64,000 nucleotides of DNA from Wallemia ichthyophaga EXF-994 (GCF_000400465.1 NW_008806284.1:1-64000); one strand, 5' to 3'. Counted from the first letter of the stretch, positions 46,941 to 59,517 are shown. A program made the numbers and translations. The notes: a model not told the origin generated them from the sequence alone.

Positions 46941-48104
46941 TGGTGATGGTTTTGGAGAGGGATGACAAGGTCGTTAGTGAGCACTAGGAGAATCGCATTG
47001 CTTTCTCAAGAGTATTGCTATTATAATCATTCAACTTAAAAGCTACACCTGGTATTTAGCAGCTAGACACAAGATGCAATGGCAACTCATGCCTGAATGG
47101 CATAAACCCTACCTTGCCTGATGGATTTTACCGTGTGAGCATCCAGACAGTGGCTCTACCAACAGTAATCATTCTCGAAATTGTATAACTACGTAATCCC
47201 CGCTCTATCCATCGGCACACAACTTAGGAGGCTTTACTTGATCAAAGGTTTGCGCTACAGACATTACATCCGCGATTTACAATAGTTACTTTGTCAAAAA
47301 TTCGATTCACAAGTATAAATCCACTCGTCGCGATTTTTCTGTTGGTTTATGGTTAGTTGGGAGATTGAGTAGAGTGAATGTCGAAAACTGTCGAATCAAT
47401 CACAATATCGATTCTCATATCGAGTATAGTGACCTTTTATCCAACAACGCATCAATTCTCAGTTGTCTCAAATTTGCACATGTTTCTATTTCGTACGGAG
47501 TGGGCAGTATGAAAAGTCGCATAAATGAAATTTCCGCGTGTTTATACATCACTGTTCATATCTGTGAAGGCAAAATCATTCATGTTTACCGGTGAAAATC
47601 CGAGTTCGACACAACAACTCTTGTGAGTCTCCGAAACACATTGGGATTGTTGAGCTCGCTGTTGCAGCTTTGAAGCATGGAAAAGGGGCTAATCTCAACT
47701 CGCTCAAGACTGTAGGAGTTAGCCCTATAAATCATAAGAGCCCATGTAAACTAAATCAACTTGTATTTCTCAAAATAACATGGAGACATTGCTTGCAAGC
47801 TTTTCAAGAAATCAAATCTCATGACTTCAATGAAAGTTGTAAATTGCAGTAGATGACAAACAAAATATTTTCAAGCTGTTTACTCGAAATTAACAGAGAT
47901 GTTCATTACACACCGATGATGTCTTGATTTCAACTCGCAAAGCAGCTAATATTCTCAAGTTACTCCACAAAAGGAACGCCAAGTGGGGGAAGACATCATC
48001 GGAGGAGCAAAGATATCACACAAATAGCATCTGACGTGTGCTGTCTACATATAACGTATAGTATTTTGTATTTATGAAAATTGGTTTCTTACACTCAAAC
48101 GGTG
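46941..48104. other. Gene-free 1.16 kb region
   Basis: Lies between divergent TAF9 and the LAMTOR1-like gene. Short frames (47365-47595, 47592-47852) show no recognisable protein. I see no RNA gene or repeat, and its function is not evident beyond promoter sequence. Confidence 0.5.
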
Positions 48105-48906
48105 ATGATGCTCTGGAGATGTTGTTGGCGGCGGAGGAAAGACAGCAATGATATAAACAACTCCGAGCAGGATGAGCGTACGCGGTTGCTGGACAATGAA
48201 GGAGGTGGTACTAGTGGTGGTGGATCTACGTGAGTTCACAAACCGCTAACACACACCCACTCACCCTTAGTAAATCAGTTACAGCCCAGCGCTACCACCA
48301 GCCACACCAAGCTACAGTCGAAGCCACAGCCATGCTCCCGACTCACAAACCACTGAGAACGACAAGGACACAGCGTCGCTTAACGATATAGTCAGCAAGG
48401 CTTCAGAACAAATGGTCAACATCACAAACTCCAATTCCTCTCTTAAAGCTGCAACGAGCATCCATAGCCTCAGGGATCTTAATTGCCTGTCTAACTGGCT
48501 GCAAGGTGATCCAATCAAGCTGGATAAGGCAACAGACCGCGAACAGGAGCTCATCAAAGATACAGCTTCTGGTCTAGCTGAAGTGTTTGAAAATGCGTTC
48601 GATTTCTCGCTCTCACAGTCAAATAGCGAGGCTAGCTCGAGGAGAGGGAGCATGAAGAGTGAGGGGATTGACGATAAGGGTGGTATTGGTAGTGGTAGCA
48701 AGAGCAACAGCAGGCCTAATAGCATTAACAACAACACCACCACTAACACTACCATCAACTCCTCTGAACAGCACGGTTTGTCATTCAATCAACGCCGTTT
48801 ATCGTTAGATGAACAATCAATGCATGAAGAGTTTGAGAATACACCAAGACAGACACTATCATCAACGCCACGCAATACACACAATACACGCGACAACGTT
48901 TCTTAG
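48105..48906 (+). CDS. LAMTOR1/Ego1-like lysosomal (vacuolar) Ragulator/EGO subunit
   Basis: Protein of 250 residues in two exons (48105-48229 and 48279-48906, intron 49 nt). The N-terminus has a Cys pair (WRCCWRRRKD), then an acidic DERTRLLDNE, as in LAMTOR1 (p18) and Ego1/Meh1, and a helix ASLNDIVSKASEQMVNI matching the family's SSILAKTASNIIDV region. These proteins tether Rag GTPases for TORC1 signalling. The usual myristoylated MGxC start is not seen; the chain starts MMLW. The C-terminal half is Ser/Asn-rich and disordered. Family call by pattern, moderate confidence. Confidence 0.6.
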
Positions 48907-48909
48907 TTT

Positions 48910-49858
48910 TTACTCCGTCAACATTCTATACCCCTCGTAATACTTGTCGGCGGTTTTATTGACAATATCTTCCGGTATAACTGGTCCGACTGGGCTGTTC
49001 TTGTCGAAACCAACAGATTTCAACCAGTCACGTACATATTGCTTGTCGAATGAGTCAACACCCTTACCAACTTGGTAACCCGCCACTGGCCAGAAGCGTG
49101 AGCTGTCTGGGGTGAGAATCTCGTCAACGACGAGTAGGTTACCCTGTGCGTCCACACCGAATTCCAACTTGGTGTCTGCCAAGATGATTCCCTTGGTTGA
49201 GGCATACTCAGACGCCGACAAGTATATCTTGATAGCAGCCTCCTCGATTCTTTTAGCGAGTGGTTGTGGAATTAGCTTTCGGTACTCTTCTAGTGAGATA
49301 TTCTCGTCGTGATCGCCTTGATCTGCCTTTGTGGAGGGAGTGAAGAGAGGGTGGTCGAATTTTTCACTTTCTTGCATACCAGATTTAACAGGAGCGCCAT
49401 TGACAGTGCCAGATTTCTTATACTCGCTCCACGCTGAACCAGTAATGTAACCTCTGACGATGGCTTCGATTTTGACAATATCGCACTTCTTTACCTGCAG
49501 AGTGCGATCTTTAAGGGAGTCTATGGCGCTTGCAGGGAGGCCCATTTTCTCTACATTCTTCTCTAGCAAGTGATGGCCGACGTGGGTGCCGTCGCTGAGA
49601 ATAATCGGGAAAAGCTTATCGAACCAGAAAGTGGAAAGTTGAGTGAGCAGCCTGCCCTTATTTGGGATGCCCTGGGTGAGTTAGCAGGCGCACAGCCATA
49701 CACACACTACTCACACTCGACAAGATAACGTCAAATGCAGAAATCCTATCCGTAGCGACGAAGAGGAGTGTGTCATTGTAGTCGTAAAGATCCCGCACTT
49801 TCCCAGTTGAAATCTTTTTAAACTCTTTTAAATCGGTGGATGTAATCGGCGCTTCCAT
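48910..49858 (-). CDS. ADE1: SAICAR synthetase (purine biosynthesis)
   Basis: Ligates aspartate to CAIR in step 7 of purine synthesis. 301 residues in two exons (49715-49858 and 48910-49671, intron 43 nt). [48 protein letters not shown] and [12 protein letters not shown] are the family signatures. Its stop codon is 3 bp from that of the convergent LAMTOR1-like gene. The start codon is 38 bp from the divergent PQ-loop gene. Confidence 0.97.
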
Positions 49859-49896
49859 TGGTGGTCTTGTTGAAACAACCAACACAACTCATCGTA

Positions 49897-50583
49897 ATGG
49901 GGGAATATGAATATTTTGGATTCGATTTGAGTTTCTTATCGAGTATTTTGGGTGTGTTTATCATCGTCGGCAGCAGCTTAATCAAGCTACCACAGCTGTA
50001 CACGCTTTATCGCACTGGATCGAGTAATGGACTCAGTTTGAGTGCCTTCTCATTAGAAGCAGTGGCGTACTTTATAAACTACGTCTACGGATACTCTCAT
50101 TCATACCCATTCACGACATACGGCGAGAATCTCACACTGACATTCCAAAACATAGCCATTATAGGGTGTATAATGCGAAGAAAGGTGTATACTGTAATAT
50201 TCGCAGCAATCACTTTCTCATTCCTACTCACCCCGAAACCGCTAATCGACATGACATTCCAACTGTCGATTCCACTCAGTCTGGCGAGCAAACTACCACA
50301 AATACACGCCAACCACCGCAACGCTTCGACTGGATCGCTCTCTCCTATCACTACACTCGCTCAGCTCGGCGGGTGCTGCGTGCGCGTCTTGACCAGTGTG
50401 CATAATGCCGGCGACATACCCATGACTATCTCCTTCGCTGGAGCTGCCCTCTTAAATGGCATCCTCCTCGCTCAAATTGTCCTGTACGCGCGCAATCGCA
50501 GTGTTTACTTACCATCACATACCGCGCAAATTTTACACCCCTCCAATACCAACGAAAAGAGTGGGAAGAGCAGACGTGATTAG
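49897..50583 (+). CDS. PQ-loop membrane protein, MPDU1-like
   Basis: Single-exon protein of 228 residues with about seven hydrophobic segments and two PQ-loops (SLIKLPQLYTLYRTGSSNGLS and LASKLPQIHANHRNASTGSLS). These fit MPDU1/Lec35, needed for use of dolichol-phosphate sugars in the ER, within the PQ-loop/SWEET-like family. The 50240-50420 part has LAQLGGCCVRVLTSV, also typical. No precise substrate can be deduced. Confidence 0.85.
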   Translation: MGEYEYFGFDLSFLSSILGVFIIVGSSLIKLPQLYTLYRTGSSNGLSLSAFSLEAVAYFINYVYGYSHSYPFTTYGENLTLTFQNIAIIGCIMRRKVYTVIFAAITFSFLLTPKPLIDMTFQLSIPLSLASKLPQIHANHRNASTGSLSPITTLAQLGGCCVRVLTSVHNAGDIPMTISFAGAALLNGILLAQIVLYARNRSVYLPSHTAQILHPSNTNEKSGKSRRD

Positions 50584-50809
50584 AAGGCTGTTTGTAAAGG
50601 TATAAAATTCGCATTGCATAATACACTACGACAAAAGGAAAAAGCATCAAACAACTCAAATAAGCAATCCAACGTATTCAAGTTACAATATAGAAATTTC
50701 ATCCAAATTAGTGTGTGTGTGACTTTGTATATAAATGCGTAGTATGTACTATCTATAATCAGGAAGAAAGGTGAGCAAAAAGAGTGAAAGTATCTATCCT
50801 CAGACGCCA

Positions 50810-53007
50810 TCAAGTGTCTGGCGCGAACTTGGACATGGAGCGCAGCTTACTGATATTGTATTGTTAGTATAGTCCACACCTACGCACATCAACTCACGGT
50901 CCAAATTTGATCAGTCCGAACGGAATAAAAGACAAGAGAATGGCGAGACATCCCAACAACGTCGATGCCCATCTGGGATTGAGGCGTTCGAACATCTGTG
51001 CCGCAAAGAGTGGGAATCCAGCGCCGAAAGCGGATCTGAATGGGATGTGAATGTGAGTAAAGGTGTCCAAAAATGCCCTAAGACAGTCTCAAAAACACTC
51101 CACCCACCTAATAACAGTGTTTGCAGCGAGTGCCGAACCTGCTGACCAAAGATACGTGTCGATAATGTAGTTGAAGAGGGAGAGGAAAACGAAGAGGATA
51201 CCTATTCCTATGAGAGAAGTGGCTATGAGGGGCGACCAGAACGATATGCTGGGGTAGCTAGTCCACCCAAACCAGAAGAAGGCAATGGCGAAGACTATGC
51301 CACCCAATGCGCCAGGGTACAGTCTCATCTCTGGATCAGGCAGCTTAGGGGCGGTTTTTTCGAGTGCCTTGGTGTATCTGAACGACATACCAGTAAGAAA
51401 CAGTTGCCCCACTCGTGTTCTCGCTACTCACTGTGGGTTAAAGTAGAGAATATTGATGGTGCATGCGATGAAACCTCCAATGAACAGCGGCAGGAACATC
51501 AATCCTTGTATGCCCTTATTGAAACCGTGTCCTGGGGCACCATATACGAACGGGAAACTGTTGCAATGAGTTAGTTTGGTGCGTCCAAACGCAAGCCCTA
51601 ACTCACGACTCGAAGAGGAGATAGAGAATACCATAAACGAAGCTCATGAAGAGTGTCAAAGCAGAGAGCATTGGCTCATAAGCGAGGAGAATAAACGGCT
51701 TGAAAATGGTATTGTGGATGGTGCTCTTGAAATCCGTTTTGCGGAGGTCGAGCGGAGATTTGTACCTGTCATCGCCCGTCTCCTTACGCTTCTGCTTGGC
51801 AATGCGTGCTAGGAGGGCAGGAGCGTATGTCTCGGGCAAGACTAATCCCAGGAGAAGAGTGCAGAAGCCGGCGAAAGCAAAGAGAGCCCAAAAGAGTATG
51901 CGCCAGTCAGCGCCCGCTGCAGCTATAAAGCCTGATATGACGGGGGCTATGGCGGGGCCGGCGAAGGGGGCGAGAGCGAAAACAGACATGGCTGGGCACC
52001 GTGTGTTAGTTGATACAATAGGTGTCTTATGCATGCGTACCAATTCCGCGTGCTGTTTTTGTTCAAGTCAGTAAGTTCTCATTTAAACATAACAACTCCA
52101 ACCCACTCTTGGGGTCCCAGAGGTCACTGATGACAGCACCGCAGACAACCAGCGGCGATGCACCTGTGTAGAGGTATATTTCAATAAAAGGGTCATTCAC
52201 TCAGCATCAACACCTACCGAAACAACCTGTAAGGAAACGAAACACAAGAATAGAGCCGGTGTTGGGTGAGAGCGCGCAACCGATAGTAAGTAAGGTATAA
52301 GGAATGAAAGCCATCAGCATGCCATTTTTACGCCCAAGGGTGGTTTCCGAGAGAGGGCCCCAGAGAAGGGGACCGACAGTGTAACCCGCGACGAAGAGAC
52401 TAACGGCGAGAGTAGCGACCTCGCGGGAGAAACCAAACTCGGCCATTAGTTCTTGTGAGATGCCCGACGGTGCACTACTTGAGAAGGTGGAGTTGAGGAC
52501 GAGTAGGCCAGCAATGAAGGTTAGGAGCCAGCGATAATTAGTGTTCCAGTTTTTGGGATTGCGCGTATCACCATCGTCGAACTTGTCGATCATGAATGGA
52601 TCACTCTTCTCCTCCTCAATAACCTCCTCGGCATCCTCGCCAATGTCGCTGTGGCTGCCGCGTTCGACGTCTTTGCCGAATGCGATGTCGGGGGGGAGGA
52701 CTAGGTCAGTGGCGCCGGCTAGCTCAGCCCCGACACTCGGCAATGGCACACTATCCCTGCGTAGCCCCTTCAAGCTGTCATTCGTCGGCGTTGGATAGAG
52801 ACTGCCTGCGGAAGACTTGCGGTTAATGGATCTGTTGCGTTTAATGGAGGATTGTCGTGCGAAGTTGGCGTCTGGCAGGGTAACTGAGTGGTTGATTGGT
52901 GGTTTAGTTGGTGGATGTTGTAGTGGCTGTTGTGGTTGTTGTGGCTGCTCTGGATGCTGTGGTTGCCTTTGCTGCTGCTGCTCTATCTGCTTCTCATTAT
53001 CAACCAT
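50810..53007 (-). CDS. MFS transporter, DHA1 (polyamine/drug) type
   Basis: Twelve-helix major-facilitator protein of 605 residues. Exons from the start are 52218-53007, 52107-52163, 52041-52052 (12 nt), 51607-51991, 51432-51557, 51108-51377, 50898-51035 and 50810-50849. A long cytosolic N-terminus (about 165 residues) is Gln/Pro-rich, then acidic. PKNWNTNYRW, GPLSETTLGRKNGM (motif A-like), APFAGPAIAPVISGF (motif C-like) and PETYAPALL fit fungal TPO/FLR-type proton antiporters. The 12-nt exon supplies TRGI in the conserved DLW.PK.RG.AM stretch. Substrate unknown. Confidence 0.93.
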
Positions 53008-53321
53008 TCCTAGTTTAAATTGAAATTGAAATTGAGACTGTTATATAAATAGGATGTTGCAGTTACACTCAAAGAACTGCGACCGTCATTTTACCGGATA
53101 TATGTATTGGAGACATGGACCCAATGGCGGGGCCGTAGAGCGTTCTATCGGCGTTGATTGTGGGGATGTGTGGGATGTTTGGGATGTTTATGTGTGTCAA
53201 TTCCATACTGGCACTCCTCCCACTCCTCCCACTTTCGCCGGATTTGATTTGATAAATTGAAATTCTTACGCACGAGAGGTAAGATACGTGCGTAAACAAG
53301 CACCACGACAAGAACCACCAA

Positions 53322-54017
53322 ATGTACCATCTTCTTCGAGGACTCTACACAGAGCTCACACGGCAGACAGAGTACTCGATACTGGTTATTGGTTTGAATG
53401 GCAGTGGCAAGACGACGTTCGTTGAGCATGCTAAAGAGATGTACACAGGCAAGCCACGCTACGAATCTGGTCCAACGATAGGCCAGAATGGTGAGAATAG
53501 ATTTGGTATCTAGATAAACATTATAACACCTCATTCAGTCGTAAAATTACCCGTCAGTAACACTATCCTCCATTTCTGGGATCTCGGTGGTTCATCGGAA
53601 TTTACAAATCTGTGGGATAGGTACTATGGTGACGCACAGGCTGTACTGTTCTTTATAGATGGCACGGACACTCAACGATTGAAAGAAAGTTGGGAGATAT
53701 TCGAGACACTGAAAACACACAGTGATCTACAAGGCATACCAATAGTAGTGTGTGCAACTAAACAGGATAAACAAGGTGCCATGTCTGCAGCTGATATTGA
53801 GAAAAAGTTCATCGACTACTCAAACAATACGCCTAATATACCTTACACCAGTCTAAGCAGCTTGAGTGAGAGGCTGGAGAACAGTCACAGTCATAGCAAT
53901 CAACACAACGACGATAAACGCAATCTAATCCTCAACCTCGTCAACACTGATCAGTCATCGATTAAGAGCGTAATTGATGCTTTGTTTGTGAGAGTACAAA
54001 CGTCTCCGAGGGGTTGA
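53322..54017 (+). CDS. ARL3: ARF-like GTPase, ARFRP1/Arl3 type
   Basis: Small GTPase of 215 residues in two exons (53322-53490 and 53539-54017). G1 is GLNGSGKTT, G3 is WDLGGSSE (with Ser where most have Gln), and G4 is ATKQD. The N-terminus MYHLLRGLY lacks Gly2, as in ARFRP1/Arl3, which is N-acetylated rather than myristoylated and acts at the trans-Golgi with Sys1. A His/Ser/Asn-rich stretch lies near the C-terminus (NSHSHSNQHNDDK). G3 Gln replaced by Ser-Glu is unusual. Confidence 0.85.
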
Positions 54018-54138
54018 GAGAGGTATGAACACGAATTATGAATACAGGATTTGAACAGTTTTAACGAAATATAAACACAACACGTAAACACAGTTATAAA
54101 CATACATATGATATAAACACACTAAACAATCCCGCAAT

Positions 54139-54652
54139 CTACTTCAACACAGTCTCAGACCTGCGTATTGCCAGAAATTGCTGGACAGACGACGGCTGGA
54201 GTGTCTTGATGACGTCATAAACCTGCATGCTATTATAACGCAGGCGTGTGCGAGGATCCGTGTATTCACCCAAAAGACCAGTGACATCGCAGTATTTGCC
54301 AGGTGGGAGAAGTGAAGGGGGACACTCAATAGTGAACCAATTTGTGAGATTCTCGGGAAGTGAAGAGAGTTGCTGAATCTCATCTTCAGTGGCCTGTACA
54401 AGGCCATTCTTAACATCCTCCAGTCGCTGTCTTCCCTCTTTGAGACCTTCTAACTGCTGCCTCTCGCGCTCCCTCTCGATGGCCATCACCTGCTTGAATA
54501 TCTTGTTACGCTTGGTGTTGCTCCAATTTGGATTCTTGAATGGCCGCGGCGATTCGTAGAAATTGTAATAATCCACCACTTTGTCGGGTGGTTGGGGGGT
54601 GGACGATGTGGACGCAGACGCGGATGATTGGCGTGGTTTCTTGCGTGGTGGC
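54139..54652 (-). CDS. IES6: INO80 complex subunit Ies6 (YL1 C-terminal domain), 5' end unresolved
   Basis: The last exon encodes about 170 residues. A Pro/Lys/Ser start (PPRKKPRQSSASAS) is followed by RPFKNPNWSNTKRNKIFKQV and the YL1-C domain (PPGKYCDVTGLLGEYTDPRTRLRYNS), as in Ies6/INO80C, which helps Arp5 drive nucleosome sliding. A splice acceptor (ctctag) stands at 54653 and no ATG precedes it in frame, so one or more small upstream exons are missing. They would lie in, or overlap, the divergent CHY gene. Confidence 0.82.
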
Positions 54653-54770
54653 CTAGAGCGTATTATTGTAAGCTATTTCATTGGCTATAATTATGGTTTT
54701 GTAAATACATTTTATCCTTCTATCCTTCTATCGCGGCGACGGTGACAAAGAAGGAAGAATATGTGGTGGG

Positions 54771-55280
54771 TGCCTAATATCAATTAAATCTCACCTCACA
54801 CTCCACACCTAAGCAAACACGTCCTCAACGCACAAGCAGCAATACGCTCTCCATGCTGCAGAAAGTGGTTCGATGTGAGCAGCTTCTATGGTACAATACA
54901 ACTAACTCAAATCACATTAAAGTGCCCAGAATGCCATGAAGAAAAGGAAGACCATCCCCTCGCTAAATCCATTGAATTGTCCTTCATGTGCAAGAAATGC
55001 AAGCGCGCATTTAGGAAGGATATGACTGTATTTGAAGAGAGCGATGAGTATTGCCCTCACTGTGATAATCATTTTGTAGGTGTTCTTAGGATTACTTGTA
55101 GTAACCCTCACTCATCCCTCACACTAGGTCATCGACGCTAAAACACCAGAAGCTGCACTGATGGTCGAAGGTGAAGATGCACGCGTCGATAACAGGATCA
55201 TCAAAGACGAGAGAGCCAAGATCGATCCAGAGAGGACTATCAACGCCCGCAATGCTGAGTTGAGTGATAGAGTTGGATAG
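54771..55280 (+). CDS. Small CHY-type zinc-finger protein
   Basis: Protein of 123 residues. Exons are 54771-54775 (ATGTG), 54814-54874, 54923-55075 and 55128-55280; the introns are 38, 48 and 52 nt. MCKHVLNAQAAIRSPCCRKWFDCPECHEEKEDH, CKKCKRAFRKD and DEYCPHCDNHF give the paired Cys ligands of the CHY finger, and IDAKTPEAALMVEGEDAR is conserved after it. Function unknown; a structural zinc protein is likely. The first exon is inferred because it alone provides M-C in frame before KHVLNAQ. Confidence 0.8.
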
Positions 55281-55351
55281 TTTGTCGTGTCGTATATCTT
55301 TGGATATTTGTAAATTGTATTATGTATACTCATTCTGCCTCTTTACTCATT

Positions 55352-56293
55352 CTAGTTTATCTCTATAATCATTTGTTTGTCTTCTCCTTGATCTTGTTTG
55401 GATATGTTTGAGTCGCTCGAGTCACTCGAATCGCTCGAATCGCTAGACACACTACTTGTATCACTATCACTATCACTGTCACTGATACTTTCATCAAACT
55501 TCATCACCTCCTTCGTCCTCCACCGCGTCTCTAGCGGCACATCCGACACCATGAGCACTGCAAAATCTATCACTACCGTGCCCCTCAAAGCCTCTATAAT
55601 CTCTTCATCTAGCTGCGTTCGTACATTCTGCCCGTCCTGGCTCTTTATGTAGAAATGGAGAGTGTGGAGGCGATGTTGATCGATATAGCCCGCCTTTTGC
55701 GTGAGGATGTATTCCACACTCATACACTGGGGTATTCCATGCACGACCACCTTCTCACTTTCCTTCTCCTTTACATTCTCACCCAAACTCACCAGACTCA
55801 CCACCTCCACACTCAAATTGAGCTGAGCAGACCGGGCATCCCAGTGCGTGCGATCCCGTCGCCGTCTCTCCATACCGAGCGGACTAAGGAGGAGTTCGAT
55901 GCCCTCGTTTGCGAAGGAGGACTGCATTCTGAGTGCTTTGGCGTGTGGGTGGTGTGGGTGGTGCTGGTGCTGGTTATGAGGATGATGATGTTGTTGCTGC
56001 TGCCCATGAGCCACATGAACCCCTGCTGGTGCCTTTTTCCCTGCCTCCTCCACTTCCCGCTTCGCCTCCTCTAGCAGGGCATAGTCATTTACCAAATCCA
56101 TATGCTTGTAGTCCTTCATCGCTATATATGCCGTCTTGTCCCGCTCTCCGCTGCATCCACGCTCTTCTTTGTGCCTGCGACTGCACGCGAGTGAACAGCT
56201 GCGTAACGTGCATCGCGGACACTTGTATTTCGACACTGCCCCGCATAGCTCACACAAGCTCGTTTGGGAGAAGATGTTGTCTATTTCTGCCAT
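55352..56293 (-). CDS. BCD1: Box C/D snoRNP assembly factor Bcd1 (HIT zinc finger)
   Basis: Single-exon protein of 313 residues; the ATG at 56293 begins MAEIDNIFS. The HIT-type zinc finger (CELCGAVSKYKCPRCTLRSCSLACSRRH) is at about residues 14-45. GMERRRRDRTHWDARS and PQCMSVEYILTQK resemble the Bcd1/ZNHIT6 core. A His-rich run (QQQQHHHPHNQHQHHPHH) sits near residue 100. The C-terminus is an acidic Ser-Asp repeat encoded by a TCGCTCGAG/TCACT-type simple repeat near 55410-55490. Confidence 0.88.
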   Translation of the reverse strand: MAEIDNIFSQTSLCELCGAVSKYKCPRCTLRSCSLACSRRHKEERGCSGERDKTAYIAMKDYKHMDLVNDYALLEEAKREVEEAGKKAPAGVHVAHGQQQQHHHPHNQHQHHPHHPHAKALRMQSSFANEGIELLLSPLGMERRRRDRTHWDARSAQLNLSVEVVSLVSLGENVKEKESEKVVVHGIPQCMSVEYILTQKAGYIDQHRLHTLHFYIKSQDGQNVRTQLDEEIIEALRGTVVIDFAVLMVSDVPLETRWRTKEVMKFDESISDSDSDSDTSSVSSDSSDSSDSSDSNISKQDQGEDKQMIIEIN

Positions 56294-56899
56294 TGTTCGA
56301 TTGTGATGGTGGTGCACCAAGAAGATTACATCACTCTGATAAGATTAAAGTGGAGAGTGTCTTCATGGTGTATATATGTACGATCGTTCACTCAAAAAAA
56401 ACACATTTACTCTAAGATCGAAAATTTTTGCATGATTTCACAATATACTTAAGCCAAACAAGTCAACGGGTTGCCAGAATCGATAGTATACTCGAAGATA
56501 TCAGCATAAGTCCCACAGCTGTCCTCCACCCTTACCGACATCCACTAACATAAACATAAACTTCAAAAAGTGCATCAAGAAGAAATACATACCGAGGATG
56601 AAGGCTGCTGAATGTTTGAGCATGGAAACCTAATTCAACATTTTGCCGTTTATGACATCAATTGCGTCACGGCAAAGCTAGTATCCAGTGAAATAAATCT
56701 TCCACATAGCGCAGTCTGGATTACACCAGAGTTATTCGCCACCAGTCTAATAAGAAATTGCAATTCACTGACTTGCTCAACCATCTTATATGCTAAAGAG
56801 TGCACCAGTATTTAAAGCTTTCAGCCAAATTTCGCTGATTTGAGATCGGGAAGATAAAATACATTGATATACAAATAAAATACACATGGTAGAACCTTT
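56294..56899. other. Intergenic region without a supported gene
   Basis: About 606 bp between the BCD1 5' end and the H3 3' end. A plus-strand frame at 56612-56815 has no recognisable features. No tRNA was found. Confidence 0.5.
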
Positions 56900-58027
<1,128 letters not shown>

Positions 58028-58284
58028 TTCTCCCATTATATTTACCATCGCATCTATTCCTGTATTAGTAGTCTAGCATACAAATAACTTTATATTGATC
58101 ATCTTCCGACCCGTTAGAACTGCTTAAACATTTTCCGCTTTAACCGCGCGCGTAGCACCGAGGAACGGTAATGAATGTTTATTGTATATATCTAACTTGA
58201 TAGGTAAACAACGCACATTCCAATTTAATAATTTCTGCAGGTTTATTTGATTATTCTATCTCTTCTTGCGGTGTTCCGATCGCG

Positions 58285-59517
58285 ATGCCGCTCCAAAAGT
58301 CGTCGCTCACAATAGACCTGCCCAACACGCACAATGTAATAGTACTCAAAGAGCCAGCGTTCCTTTCCAGCAGTCGCGTGCCCAACTACAGTTCGCAGGA
58401 GGTGTATGAGCTGCGCGGTACGCTTGAGCTCTTTCTGCCTGCGCGGCGGCGCATACGAAGCATACAAGTAAAGCTGCAGAATGTCGAAGAGGCAGTAGTC
58501 CACGGTCGCATGAGTCGGCGGTTAGTCCTTGACGAGACGCTCGAAGTGAGCGTGGACGAGGAGGGGCTAGATCGCGGCGTGCATATATACGAGTTCAACC
58601 TTCGCATAGACAGCCGCACGCCCAACTACGACAGACATCCACGCGGCGGGACGATGCAATACCTCGAAGCGACGGTACAGTTTCACGAGCTGTTTTCGCG
58701 CGCCCTCACACGGCGGATCCCACTCATATTCGTCTCACACCCGAATGGGGAGGGCTTCATACCACTCGATCACGTTCACCGTGACTACGTTGATGATCTG
58801 GGACCACTAGAGGTCAGCTTCAAGACGCAGCATCTCACCATTGCTGGGTATATAATGGTCGAGATGTATCTGCCTAGTCCAGCGCCCGCGCTCGAGATTA
58901 AAGGGCTGAGTGTGACCCTGGAGCAGCACACGAGCATTCATGATAACGGTCACCTCGTTGAGACGTTGCCTGTCGATACACACACGTTGCTGGAAAAGGG
59001 CGGGCGGGAGGACTGCTTAATGCGCGCACCCAACCACAGCGCTGCTATTAGATGCTTCTACTACGTCAAACTCCCCACAGACGATTACTGCAGACCATCT
59101 ACACTTGAATGGTCGATGGCCCGGCTGCGCCATCAACATTTCATTAAATTCGATTTGCTCTACAAGAAGGAAAAGCTGCGGTGCGCGAGTGTTAACGTAC
59201 CAGTCATCTTACCACAGTGCCTTCTCTCGGTCGACAGTGTCACCCTGCCCACTTATAGCGACGCCGGCTATCCAGTCCCTTCAAAACGCCTCTGGGATCA
59301 GCCCCTGCCCCAATACTACAACAACTGCAGCTGTGGTAAAGACTCACTTACCCTCAAAGCAGACGCCGAGGGAGTGCAGAATCTTGATAAATTCACCCCA
59401 AAGAAACAGGGCATCTGGCTCACCGATCTGAGACACAAAGAGGAAAGCATATCGTCGAGAGATTCGTATGAGGAGATACGCGCAGCGAAGCGTGTGAATG
59501 AGTATGTAGTGGAGTAA
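58285..59517 (+). CDS. Arrestin-like protein
   Basis: Single-exon protein of 410 residues. Two beta-rich halves fit the arrestin N and C domains: YELRGTLELFLPARRRIRSI, VHIYEFNLRI, RIPLIFVSHP, then GPLEVSFKTQHLTIAGY and LPSTDDYCRPS-type strands. Fungal arrestin-related proteins act as adaptors for ubiquitin ligases or in pH sensing. No clear PPxY motif was seen; LPQYYNN is the nearest. Whether it is ART-type or PalF-like is not resolved. Confidence 0.7.
   Translation: MPLQKSSLTIDLPNTHNVIVLKEPAFLSSSRVPNYSSQEVYELRGTLELFLPARRRIRSIQVKLQNVEEAVVHGRMSRRLVLDETLEVSVDEEGLDRGVHIYEFNLRIDSRTPNYDRHPRGGTMQYLEATVQFHELFSRALTRRIPLIFVSHPNGEGFIPLDHVHRDYVDDLGPLEVSFKTQHLTIAGYIMVEMYLPSPAPALEIKGLSVTLEQHTSIHDNGHLVETLPVDTHTLLEKGGREDCLMRAPNHSAAIRCFYYVKLPTDDYCRPSTLEWSMARLRHQHFIKFDLLYKKEKLRCASVNVPVILPQCLLSVDSVTLPTYSDAGYPVPSKRLWDQPLPQYYNNCSCGKDSLTLKADAEGVQNLDKFTPKKQGIWLTDLRHKEESISSRDSYEEIRAAKRVNEYVVE

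Noticed and set aside
47365-47852. Short plus-strand frames upstream of the LAMTOR1-like gene
   Set aside because: No recognisable protein, and no splice sites joining them to the next gene in frame.
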